From: JBELMB01 sp042088665
Lineage (GTDB): Bacteria; Pseudomonadota; Alphaproteobacteria; Rhodobacterales; Rhodobacteraceae
Length of the DNA: 14,345 nt
Reading direction: 5' to 3'
Assembly: GCA_042088665.1 (NCBI GenBank)
Contig: JBELMB010000131.1
Coordinates: 1-14,345, forward strand
The notes beneath the pieces are model-generated. The model saw nothing but the letters and a program-made list of their open reading frames with translations, made no database searches and was not told where the DNA came from. The position numbers and the translations under genes are program-made. Of the stretch, positions 1 through 6,869 are shown in pieces; position 1 is the first letter of the stretch, and each line of letters begins with the position of its first letter.

Positions 1-14
1 GCCCCGCCGCCGGG

Positions 15-39
15 GAAATACCCTTTTGTGTGGTATTTC
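15..39. terminator. Inverted repeat, possible terminator of an upstream gene
   Basis: GAAATACC (15-22) is exactly complementary to GGTATTTC (32-39) across a 9-base loop that includes TTTT. GC-rich sequence flanks both arms, but its pairing is imperfect. There is no U-tract straight after the right arm, so an intrinsic terminator is possible rather than shown. The upstream gene it would serve is outside the window. Confidence 0.3.
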
Positions 40-102
40 GGGGCGGTTTGGTGGGGGGGGGCTTACTGTTGTGGTTTGGGGCCGGTTTGGCGCCCCGACC
101 CG

Positions 103-161
103 CCGGGGGAGGCGATGCCTCCCCCGGACCCCCTCCTGAGTATTTCTGGAAAGATGAAAGG
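103..161. repeat. Hairpin plus GAGTATTT...AAGATGAAAG tail, Rhodobacterales-type intergenic repeat
   Basis: CCGGGGGAGGC (103-113) and GCCTCCCCCGG (117-127) form a perfect 11-bp stem with a GAT loop. It is followed by a C-rich stretch and then a tail running from TCCTGAGTATTT to AAGATGAAAG. From memory, very similar elements (GC hairpin, GAGTATTT, AAGATGAA) recur between genes in Rhodobacterales genomes; I could not search for this. The tail ends in AAAGG (157-161), 8 bases before the ATG at 170, so it appears to supply the ribosome binding site of the first gene. Confidence 0.5.
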
Positions 162-169
162 TCTGTCTC

Positions 170-997
170 ATGACCCTGCGCATCGCCATTGTCGCTGACA
201 TCCACCACGGCGCGCCCTCCCACACCAAGCGGGGCGATGCGGCCCTTGGCCTGATGGCGCGTTTTGCCGATTGGGTGAGGGTCGAGGCGCCTGACCTCGT
301 ACTCGATCTGGGCGACCGGATCTCGGACGTGGACGAACAAACGGATCTGCGGCTGGAGCGCGAGGTGGCCGAGGCCTTTCAGGCCATCGAAGCGCCGGTC
401 CATCACATCTGCGGAAACCACGATCGCGATCATCTCAGTGTGGCGCAGAACGAAGAGATCCTTGGCCAGTCCTTGCAGAGCGAGGTGCTGGATCTGGGAC
501 AGTGGCAGATCGCGCTTTGGCGGGCCGATGCCAAGATCGCGCGCGAGCCGGAGCGGCGCGGCTTCAACCTGCCGGAGCCGGATCTGCTCTGGCTGTCCCG
601 CACCCTTCAGGCCGCTGACAAGCCCACGCTGGTGGTCAGCCATGTGCCTGTTTCGGGCCATGACCAAACCGGCAACTACTACTTCCAGCGCAGCCCGCAG
701 TTTTCCCGCTACCCCGAAAGCGAGCGCGCGCGGCAGGCGCTGGCGCAGGCCCGCGTGCCGGTGGTCTGTCTGGCCGGGCACGTGCATTGGAACACCGTCA
801 CCACGGTCGACGGCATCCCCCATCTGACGCAACAAAGCCTGACCGAAAGCTTCACCACCCAAGGCGCACCTGCCGAGGCTTGGGGCATGCTGACCCTGAC
901 CGACACCGCCCATTGGCAAGTGCTGGGCAAAGACCCGTTCGAGGCGCGCGTGACCCCACAAAGCGGCCGTTGGACGCCTCCGTTGGCGCCGTTCTGA
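170..997 (+). CDS. Calcineurin-like metallophosphoesterase (cytoplasmic)
   Basis: The 275-residue protein belongs to the binuclear metallophosphoesterase fold that hydrolyses phosphomono- or phosphodiesters. All signature blocks are visible in order: D10-x-H12 near the N-terminus, G48-D49, G82-N-H-D85, H158 (in VVSHVP) and G203-H-V-H206, matching the metal ligands and catalytic histidine of the family. There is no signal peptide, so it should act in the cytoplasm. The length fits the class III cyclic-nucleotide/glycerophosphodiester phosphodiesterase branch (CpdA/GpdQ-like), but the substrate cannot be assigned. The ATG at 170 has AAAGG at 157-161 with an 8-base gap. It is the first gene of the co-oriented run and ends 40 bases before the fused ABC ATPase, suggesting co-transcription with the transport genes. 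Family certain, substrate unknown. Confidence 0.85.
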   Translation: MTLRIAIVADIHHGAPSHTKRGDAALGLMARFADWVRVEAPDLVLDLGDRISDVDEQTDLRLEREVAEAFQAIEAPVHHICGNHDRDHLSVAQNEEILGQSLQSEVLDLGQWQIALWRADAKIAREPERRGFNLPEPDLLWLSRTLQAADKPTLVVSHVPVSGHDQTGNYYFQRSPQFSRYPESERARQALAQARVPVVCLAGHVHWNTVTTVDGIPHLTQQSLTESFTTQGAPAEAWGMLTLTDTAHWQVLGKDPFEARVTPQSGRWTPPLAPF

Positions 998-1037
998 GCG
1001 ATGTCCGTAACCCGCCGCTTTCACCTGTGAGGATGCC

Positions 1038-2687
1038 ATGATCGACGCGCCGATGCTTTCGGTGAAACACCTCTCGGTTGCCTTTGGCAGCCATGTCGCC
1101 GTGCGCGATCTGTCCTTTGACATCCACGCGGGCGAGACGCTGGCGCTGGTGGGCGAGAGCGGCTCGGGCAAATCGGCTACGGCGCTCTCGGTGCTGCGGC
1201 TGATCGAACGCGAGGGCGGGCGGATCGCGGGCGGGCAGATCCGGCTGGGAGCCACCGATCCGGTGGATCTGGCGGTGCTGGATGACCGCCAGATGCAGGC
1301 CTATCGCGGCAACCGCATCTCGATGGTCTTTCAGGAGCCGATGACCTCGCTCAACCCGGTGATGCGCATCGGTGAGCAACTGGGCGAGGTGTTGCGCCGC
1401 CATCAGGGTTTGCCCCGCGCCGAGGCGCAGGTGGCGGCGGCAGAGGCCTTGGCGCAGGTGCAGATCCCCGAACCCGCCCGCCGCCTCCGGCAATATCCCC
1501 ACGAATTGTCCGGCGGCTTGCGCCAGCGCGTGATGATCGCCATCGCGTTGGCCTGTCGCCCCGACGTGCTGATCGCCGACGAGCCGACCACCGCGCTGGA
1601 TGTGACCACGCAGGCCGAGGTCCTGAGACTGCTCAAGAGGTTGCAGGCCGAGATCGGCATGGCGATCCTGTTCATCACCCATGACATGGGTGTGGTGGCC
1701 GAGGTGGCGCAACGCGTGGTGGTGTTGCGGCACGGGGTGACCGAAGAGGTCGCGCGCGTGGATGACCTGTTCGAGGCACCTCGGTCGCGCTACGCCCGGG
1801 AGCTGATGGCGGCTACGCCCAAGCTGGGCCAGTCGCCCCTGCGCGCCCCGGTGCCAGAGGCTGCTCCGGTGCTCAAGGTGGCGGGCCTGTCGAAAAGCTT
1901 TGTGCAGGGCGTTGGCTTCTTGAAACCCAAGACGGTCACCCAGGCCGTGCGCGATGTGTCCTTCGAGATCCGCCCCGGCGAGACGCTGGGGCTGGTGGGG
2001 GAATCCGGCTGCGGCAAGTCCACGCTGTCACGCGCGCTGATGCGTCTGATCGAACCGGATACCGGGTCGGTCACGCTGGCCGGGCAAGAAATCACCGGGT
2101 TGGACCCGGCCGCGCTCCGGCAGGCGCGCAGCCACATCCAGATGGTGTTTCAGGACCCCTATGCCAGCCTCAACCCGCGCATGAAAGTGCGCGACCTGAT
2201 CACCGAACCGGCCTTTCTGCACGCAGGGCTCGGCCCGCAAGAGCGCGCGGCCCTGGCGGGAGACCTTCTGGAGAAGGTCACGCTGGAGCGCGACGCGGCG
2301 GATCGCTATCCGCACCAGTTTTCCGGCGGGCAACGCCAGCGGCTGTGCATTGCGCGCGCGCTGAGCGTCTCGCCCAAGTTGATCGTGGCCGATGAGGCGG
2401 TCTCGGCGCTGGATGTGTCGACGGCGGCGCGGGTCACGCAATTGATGCAGGATCTGCAAGACGATCTTGGCATCGCCTTTCTGTTCATCAGCCACGACAT
2501 CGCCGTGGTCGAACGCGTCAGCCACCGCATCGCGGTGATGTACCAAGGCGAGATCGTCGAGATCGGCCCGACCGATCAGGTGTTGCGCCACCCGCAGCAC
2601 GACTACACGCGCACACTGCTGTCCGCGGTGCCCGTCCCGCGCCCGGGCGGGCGTCAACCGCGCCGTGTCCCGGAGCCAGCCGCATGA
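1038..2687 (+). CDS. Fused two-domain ABC transporter ATPase, peptide/opine/glutathione (PepT) type
   Basis: The 549-residue protein has two complete ATPase domains in tandem, the arrangement seen in GsiA- and YejF-like importer ATPases. Domain 1 has Walker A GESGSGKS (39-46), Q99, signature LSGGL (157-161), Walker B D181-E182 and H215. Domain 2 has Walker A GESGCGKST (321-329), Q372, signature FSGGQ (428-432), Walker B D452-E453 and H486. Both should hydrolyse ATP at the inner face of the membrane. Neither domain carries the cysteine-rich C-terminal extension found in the separate ATPases at 5892-7819. The ATG at 1038 has GAGGA at 1029-1033, only 4 bases away. The stop overlaps the next gene (ATGA). 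No permease lies beside it, so it either serves the permeases at 7819-9626 redundantly or works with permeases elsewhere. Confidence 0.9.
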   Translation: MIDAPMLSVKHLSVAFGSHVAVRDLSFDIHAGETLALVGESGSGKSATALSVLRLIEREGGRIAGGQIRLGATDPVDLAVLDDRQMQAYRGNRISMVFQEPMTSLNPVMRIGEQLGEVLRRHQGLPRAEAQVAAAEALAQVQIPEPARRLRQYPHELSGGLRQRVMIAIALACRPDVLIADEPTTALDVTTQAEVLRLLKRLQAEIGMAILFITHDMGVVAEVAQRVVVLRHGVTEEVARVDDLFEAPRSRYARELMAATPKLGQSPLRAPVPEAAPVLKVAGLSKSFVQGVGFLKPKTVTQAVRDVSFEIRPGETLGLVGESGCGKSTLSRALMRLIEPDTGSVTLAGQEITGLDPAALRQARSHIQMVFQDPYASLNPRMKVRDLITEPAFLHAGLGPQERAALAGDLLEKVTLERDAADRYPHQFSGGQRQRLCIARALSVSPKLIVADEAVSALDVSTAARVTQLMQDLQDDLGIAFLFISHDIAVVERVSHRIAVMYQGEIVEIGPTDQVLRHPQHDYTRTLLSAVPVPRPGGRQPRRVPEPAA

Positions 2688-3403
2688 TGGATGACGTGAC
2701 CCATTGGTCGGCGGTGGCCGAAGACTGGATCCGCTGGGCGCGGACCGAGGATCACGATTCATTCTGGGCCTATCGCCCGGCTTTTGAACGGTTCATCAGC
2801 GCAGGGCAGGGGCCTGCACTTGAGATCGGCTGTGGCGAGGGGCGGGTTGCGCGTGCGCTGCAGGGACTGGGCTATACCGTGACGGCCGTTGAGCCTGCGC
2901 CCGCGCTTCTGGAGGCTGCCCGCGCGGCGCAAAGCGCCACCACCTATCACCGCGCCCCTGCGCAAAGACTGCCCTTGGCAGACAACAGCTTTGATCTTGT
3001 GGTCTGTCACAACGTTCTGATGGATGTGGACGATCTGCAGGTATCCGTTGCGGAGGCCGCGCGCGTCCTGGCGCCGGGGGGGCGGTTGTTTGTCGGGGTC
3101 GTTCACCCGATGGCCGACCATCATTTCCTGAAAACCCAAGGCCGGGAGCCCGGGTCCTATTTCGAGACGCATTTCATGGAAACACCCGTCGAAACCCGCG
3201 GGGTGCCCATGCATTTCCGCGCTTGGCGCAGGCCCTTGTCGGCCTATTTCGGCGCGCTCACCGAGGCCGGTCTGTTGGTTGGACGCGTGGCGGAGCCGCT
3301 TCCTGACCCGGACCATCCCTGGACCCGAAACGCCACCCGCTGGCACGGGCTGCCGCTGTTCTTCTGGATCGAAGCCCGCAAGCCCGCAGGAGAGGCCGCA
3401 TGA
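2684..3403 (+). CDS. Class I SAM-dependent methyltransferase (first of a pair)
   Basis: The 239-residue protein has a Rossmann-type methyltransferase fold (Methyltransf_11/25-like). Motif I reads ALEIGCGEG at about residues 45-53. The acidic residue at the end of strand 2 is E70 in VEPAP. The post-motif region is LPLADNSFDLVVCHNVLMD, followed by VLAPGGRLF, the usual strand-5 turn. It should transfer a methyl group from S-adenosylmethionine, but nothing identifies the acceptor. No signal peptide or membrane segment is seen. The start overlaps the ATPase stop as ATGA; a second Met codon lies at 2687 and could also start it. It overlaps the next methyltransferase by 4 bases, so the two are probably translated together. 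The two proteins share little beyond the fold and do not look like a recent duplication. Confidence 0.85.
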   Translation: MMDDVTHWSAVAEDWIRWARTEDHDSFWAYRPAFERFISAGQGPALEIGCGEGRVARALQGLGYTVTAVEPAPALLEAARAAQSATTYHRAPAQRLPLADNSFDLVVCHNVLMDVDDLQVSVAEAARVLAPGGRLFVGVVHPMADHHFLKTQGREPGSYFETHFMETPVETRGVPMHFRAWRRPLSAYFGALTEAGLLVGRVAEPLPDPDHPWTRNATRWHGLPLFFWIEARKPAGEAA

Positions 3404-4209
3404 TGGATGCACCCCTCAAACCCGATCGTTTCGACAATGCCGTCGACCATTACGTCGCGGCACGGTTGCAATATGACCAAAGGCTGCTGGACTGGCTGGT
3501 GCGCGACACCGGCGCACAGGGCAAGCGCGTGTTGGATCTGGGCTGTGGGCCGGGCTTTATTGCCAACGCGGTGGCCGCGCATGTGGCAGAGGTTCTGGGG
3601 TTGGACCCAAGCCCGAACATGATCGCCGCCGCCCGCGCCCATGCCGCACCCAATGCGCAGTTCGAGGTCGGCAGCTCCGAAAACCTGAGCGCCGTGCAGG
3701 CGCCGGTGCAGCTGGTGACCATCGGGCGCGCCTTTCACTGGATGGACCGGCCAGGGACACTGGCCGACCTTGATCCGCTGATCGCTCCGGGCGGGGCCAT
3801 CGCCCTGCTGAACGACCGGCCTGTCGATGCGCCGATGAACCAATGGTGGCGCGATTTCAACGCGGTGGCCAAGAGCTTTGCCGTGATGGACGACTATAAC
3901 CAGCACCGTGCCTCGGACGATTGGGTGCCGCATGACGAGGTGCTGATCGCCTCGCGCTTTGACGATCTGCGCAGCATCACCGTGTATCAGACCCATGACT
4001 GGACCTTCGAGCGGCTCTTGCGCAACACGCTGTCGCGCTCCGCCACGACCGAGGCGCTTTTGGGTGACACCCGCCCCGCCATGGAGGCGGCCCTGCGCGA
4101 GGCCCTCGCGCCCTTTGGTCCCGAACCATGGACCAGCCTCAACCAGCACATCGCGCTGATCGCCCGGCGATCGGCGGATGACCCATCGGGCGGAGGCCAT
4201 GATGGCTGA
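3400..4209 (+). CDS. Class I SAM-dependent methyltransferase (second of a pair)
   Basis: The 269-residue protein opens with the pattern RFDNAVDHYVAARLQY, typical of a Methyltransf_11 subfamily. Motif I VLDLGCGPG is at residues 44-52 and the ribose-binding acidic residue is D69 in GLDPSPNMI. The later segment IGRAFHWMD corresponds to the family's AFHW motif, followed by LIAPGGAIALL. It should use S-adenosylmethionine in the cytoplasm; the acceptor is unknown, and general methyltransferase annotations in this subfamily are unreliable. It overlaps the upstream methyltransferase by 4 bases (ATGA) and ends 45 bases before the binding-protein gene. Its place between transporter genes suggests a link to the imported compound, but it could be a passenger. 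Confidence 0.85.
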   Translation: MMDAPLKPDRFDNAVDHYVAARLQYDQRLLDWLVRDTGAQGKRVLDLGCGPGFIANAVAAHVAEVLGLDPSPNMIAAARAHAAPNAQFEVGSSENLSAVQAPVQLVTIGRAFHWMDRPGTLADLDPLIAPGGAIALLNDRPVDAPMNQWWRDFNAVAKSFAVMDDYNQHRASDDWVPHDEVLIASRFDDLRSITVYQTHDWTFERLLRNTLSRSATTEALLGDTRPAMEAALREALAPFGPEPWTSLNQHIALIARRSADDPSGGGHDG

Positions 4210-4254
4210 CACCCGAAACACCACCACCAAACCGAACCTCTGGGGGAAACCACC

Positions 4255-5820
4255 ATGCTGAGAAGCATCACCAAGGCCCTTGCGGTCGCTGCTGTCGCCC
4301 TGACAGCCGCACCCGCGCTGGCCCAGGACGACACCCGGCCCGATCTGGTCGTTGCCGTCAACAACCTGCCCGGCAGTCTTGAAGGCATCGAAGAGATGGG
4401 CAACGTCGCCGTGCGCATCACCTATTCGATGTATGACAGCCTGATCCGCCGCGATTTTCTGGCCGATGGCTCGGGCACGGCGTCCGAACTGGTGCCGGGC
4501 CTTGCCGAAAGCTGGGAGCGCGTCGACGACCGCACGCTGGATCTCAAGCTGCGCGAAGGCGTGCTGTTCCACGACGGGTCGGAACTGACCTCCGATGACG
4601 TGGTCTTTTCCATGACCTCGACCCGGGGCCAGGGCCACAACCCGGTGATCGGCGCCGCAAAGCGCTACATGGATACGATCAGCCATGTGATCCCCATGGA
4701 CAAATACAATGTCCGCGTCGTCTCGAAAGAGCCGGACGTGCTGCTTGAACAGCGGCTGGCGGGCTATGCCTTCTGGATCGTGAATGCCAAGAATTACCTG
4801 ACCGTCGGCAAGGACGCCTTTGCCCGCAATCCGGTCGGCACCGGCCCGTACAAAATGGACGAATGGGTCGAGGGCGAGTACATCCGCCTCGCGGCGCACG
4901 ACGACTACTTCGGCGGCATGCCCACGGCCAAGACCGTGACCTTCACCGAGGTTCCGGAGATGTCGGCGCGGATCGCGGGGCTTGTCTCGGGCGAATATGA
5001 CATCTCGGTCAATATCGCGCCGGATCAGATCCCTACGGTCGAGAGCTATGACGATCTCAAGGTCGAGCAGATCGTTCTGGACAACACCCACATGCTGATC
5101 TTCTGGACGGTTGGCCCGCTCGAAGACAAGCGCGTGCGTCAGGCGCTGTCGCTTTCCATCGACCGCGACCTGCTGCGTCAGGCGCTGTGGGCGGACAAGA
5201 ACTACACGCCCAACGGTCACCAACTGCCTGCCTACACGATGTACATGGAGGACTACCCGGGGTTCGAATACAATCCCGAGAAGGCCAAGGCCCTGCTGGC
5301 CGAGGCGGGCTATGACGGTGAAGAGATCGTCTATCGCTTTCCGATGAACTACTACCTGCTCTCCAACGCAGCCGCCCAGGCGATGCAGCAGATGTGGAAA
5401 CAGGCCGGTCTCAACGTCAAGCTGGAGCCGCTGGAAAACTGGGGCCAGGTCCGTGACGTCAATGGCGCGGCCCATATCCGCCCGTGGTCCAATACCCACC
5501 GCATGCCCGATCCGCTGGGCTCCTTCGTTCCGCAATGGGGTCGTCTTTCGGGTGTGCAGAACAACACGCGCTTGCCTGAGCGCACATGGGAAGCGCCCGA
5601 TGCCTTCAACGAAGCCCAGGACGTGATCCTGACCTCGACCGATTGGGACGAACGCCAGCAGGCCTATCGTGAGGCGCTGGACATCTGGATGGACGAGGCT
5701 CCCGGCACGATGCTGTACAACCCGCTGGAAACCTACGCCATGCGCAAGGACATCACGTGGAAGCCCTATGGCCTCTACTACATGGACCTGCGCCCCTACA
5801 ATCTTCAGATCGCCGAGTGA
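4255..5820 (+). CDS. Periplasmic solute-binding protein, SBP_bac_5 (peptide/opine/nickel) family
   Basis: The 521-residue protein delivers a solute to the inner-membrane ABC transporter encoded just downstream. Residues 1-23 form a signal peptide (basic LRSITK, alanine-rich core, cleavage after ALA before Q24). The mature part shows family 5 hallmarks: SMYDSLIR, ELVPGLAESWE, LREGVLFHDGSELTSDDVVFS, NPVGTGPYK, RVRQALSLSIDR and KAKALLAEAGYDG. This cluster-C fold binds peptides, opines, glutathione, metals, oligosaccharides or sugar-phosphodiester opines, so the family name does not fix the ligand. No lipobox cysteine is seen, as expected for a soluble periplasmic protein. The ATG at 4255 follows a GGGGGA-type ribosome binding site. 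The gene is separated from its ATPases by a 71-base gap holding a strong palindrome, which may keep binding-protein expression above that of the rest. Confidence 0.92.
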   Translation: MLRSITKALAVAAVALTAAPALAQDDTRPDLVVAVNNLPGSLEGIEEMGNVAVRITYSMYDSLIRRDFLADGSGTASELVPGLAESWERVDDRTLDLKLREGVLFHDGSELTSDDVVFSMTSTRGQGHNPVIGAAKRYMDTISHVIPMDKYNVRVVSKEPDVLLEQRLAGYAFWIVNAKNYLTVGKDAFARNPVGTGPYKMDEWVEGEYIRLAAHDDYFGGMPTAKTVTFTEVPEMSARIAGLVSGEYDISVNIAPDQIPTVESYDDLKVEQIVLDNTHMLIFWTVGPLEDKRVRQALSLSIDRDLLRQALWADKNYTPNGHQLPAYTMYMEDYPGFEYNPEKAKALLAEAGYDGEEIVYRFPMNYYLLSNAAAQAMQQMWKQAGLNVKLEPLENWGQVRDVNGAAHIRPWSNTHRMPDPLGSFVPQWGRLSGVQNNTRLPERTWEAPDAFNEAQDVILTSTDWDERQQAYREALDIWMDEAPGTMLYNPLETYAMRKDITWKPYGLYYMDLRPYNLQIAE

Positions 5821-5847
5821 TCTGAGGCTTGGTGATCTAAGGCTCAG
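5818..5847 (+). repeat. 15-base imperfect tandem repeat over the stop codon
   Basis: TGATCTGAGGCTTGG (5818-5832) is followed directly by TGATCTAAGGCTCAG (5833-5847), matching at 12 of 15 positions. The first copy begins with the stop codon of the binding-protein gene and the second copy carries another TGA. It looks like a small local duplication with no obvious function. Confidence 0.6.
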
Positions 5848-5860
5848 CCGGTCCCTCATG

Positions 5861-5878
5861 CGGGGGGCCGGCCCCCCG
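5861..5878. promoter_or_regulatory. Perfect 18-base GC palindrome between binding-protein and ATPase genes
   Basis: CGGGGGGCCGGCCCCCCG is fully self-complementary and would form a very stable short hairpin in RNA. It lies 41 bases after the binding-protein stop and 13 bases before the next ATG, with AAGGA (5881-5885) just beyond it. There is no U-tract. In many binding-protein-dependent ABC operons such a hairpin protects the upstream mRNA from 3' decay or partly attenuates transcription; that role is inferred here. A dimeric protein-binding site is less likely given its pure GC make-up. Confidence 0.55.
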
Positions 5879-5891
5879 GCAAGGACATCCC

Positions 5892-6869
5892 ATGGTTTTG
5901 CATGTCAGCGAAATGGAAGTGACCATCGACCGCCGCCACGGCGCGCCGGTGCGTCCCGTGCGCGGTGTCTCGCTGCGCGTCGAGGCCGGACGTACGCTGG
6001 CGCTGGTGGGCGAGTCTGGCTGCGGCAAATCCATGTCCTGCCTTGCCATTGCCGGGCTTTTGCCCCGGCGCGCCCGCATCAGCGCGGGCTCTGTTGAATT
6101 TGACGGGTCCGATCTGGCGACCATGCCCGCGCGCGCGGCGCTGGAGATCCGCCGTCGCCATATCGCGTCCGTCTTTCAGGATGCCACCGGCGGGCTGAAC
6201 CCGGTGCGCACCATTGGTTGGCAGGTGGCCGAAGCGGTCCGCCTGCGCTCGGGCGTCACGCGCAACGAGGCCGTGCGCGAGGCGGTGCGCCTGTTAGGCC
6301 GCGTGGGTCTGCCCGATCCCGAGCGGCGCGCGCGGGAGTTTCCCCACCAGTTCTCCGGCGGGATGAACCAGCGCGCGATGATCGCTTTGGCCGTGGCGGG
6401 CAACCCGCGTCTGTTGATCGCGGATGAGGCCACGACGGCGCTGGATGTCACGTTGCAGGCGCAGATCCTCGATCTGATCTCGGACCTGCGCGACAGCCTT
6501 GGCATGGCGGTGCTGTTCGTGACCCATGATCTGGGTCTTGTGGCCCAAAGCGCCGAGGATGTGGCGGTGATGTATGCGGGCCGCGTGGTCGAGGCCGCCC
6601 CGGTGGCCGACCTCTTTGCCAACCCGCGCCACCCCTACACCCAAGGTCTGCTGAGCGCCTTGCCCGGAGCCGCTGGGGGCCTGTCCCGATTGACGACGAT
6701 CGAAGGCACCGTGCCGCCGATTGATGCTTTGCCCCAAGGCTGCGCCTTTGCGCCGCGCTGTGGGCGGGCCAGCGACACCTGCCGCAAGACCGATCCCGAA
6801 CTGGCGTCGGGCGTGGCCTGCCACAACCTCGAAATCCCCGCCGCCATACGGCAGGAGGAACCGGCATGA
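5892..6869 (+). CDS. ABC transporter ATPase, OppD/DppD type
   Basis: The 325-residue protein is one of two ATPases that power the importer. It has Walker A GESGCGKS (40-47), Q-loop Q96, signature FSGGM followed by NQR (154-161), Walker B D178-E179 and switch H212. The C-terminus holds the oligopeptide-type extension: HPYTQGLLSALP, then PRCGR and four cysteines (C284, C290, C297, C310), the spacing associated in OppD/DppD proteins with an iron-sulfur cluster. The start at 5892 has AAGGA at 5881-5885 with a 6-base gap. It overlaps the OppF-type gene by 4 bases. The FSGGM-type signature (instead of SGGQ) is normal for the D subunit. Family and complex are secure; substrate is not. Confidence 0.92.
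   Translation: MVLHVSEMEVTIDRRHGAPVRPVRGVSLRVEAGRTLALVGESGCGKSMSCLAIAGLLPRRARISAGSVEFDGSDLATMPARAALEIRRRHIASVFQDATGGLNPVRTIGWQVAEAVRLRSGVTRNEAVREAVRLLGRVGLPDPERRAREFPHQFSGGMNQRAMIALAVAGNPRLLIADEATTALDVTLQAQILDLISDLRDSLGMAVLFVTHDLGLVAQSAEDVAVMYAGRVVEAAPVADLFANPRHPYTQGLLSALPGAAGGLSRLTTIEGTVPPIDALPQGCAFAPRCGRASDTCRKTDPELASGVACHNLEIPAAIRQEEPA

Larger units (their letters stand above)
1..169. other. Non-coding GC-rich leader region with several hairpins
   Basis: No convincing gene lies here. From left to right it holds an 8-bp inverted repeat (15-22 with 32-39), a run of nine G (53-61), a short GGGGC/GCCCC hairpin (78-82 with 92-96), and a perfect 11-bp hairpin (103-113 with 117-127) followed by an AT-richer tail ending at the first gene's ribosome binding site. 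It could contain the terminator of a gene left of the window and the promoter of the operon that follows. I see no clear -35/-10 pair. Confidence 0.6.

Noticed and set aside
852..1733. A 293-codon minus-strand open frame across the first two genes, with others at 2028-2762 and 6635-7798
   Set aside because: All lie opposite ABC ATPase or phosphoesterase genes and read as low-complexity, histidine- and arginine-rich shadow translation.
3244..5859. An 871-codon open frame on the minus strand opposite the methyltransferases and binding protein
   Set aside because: It is antisense to three well-supported genes, has arginine/histidine/glycine-rich composition typical of a GC-rich shadow frame, and shows no recognisable domain.
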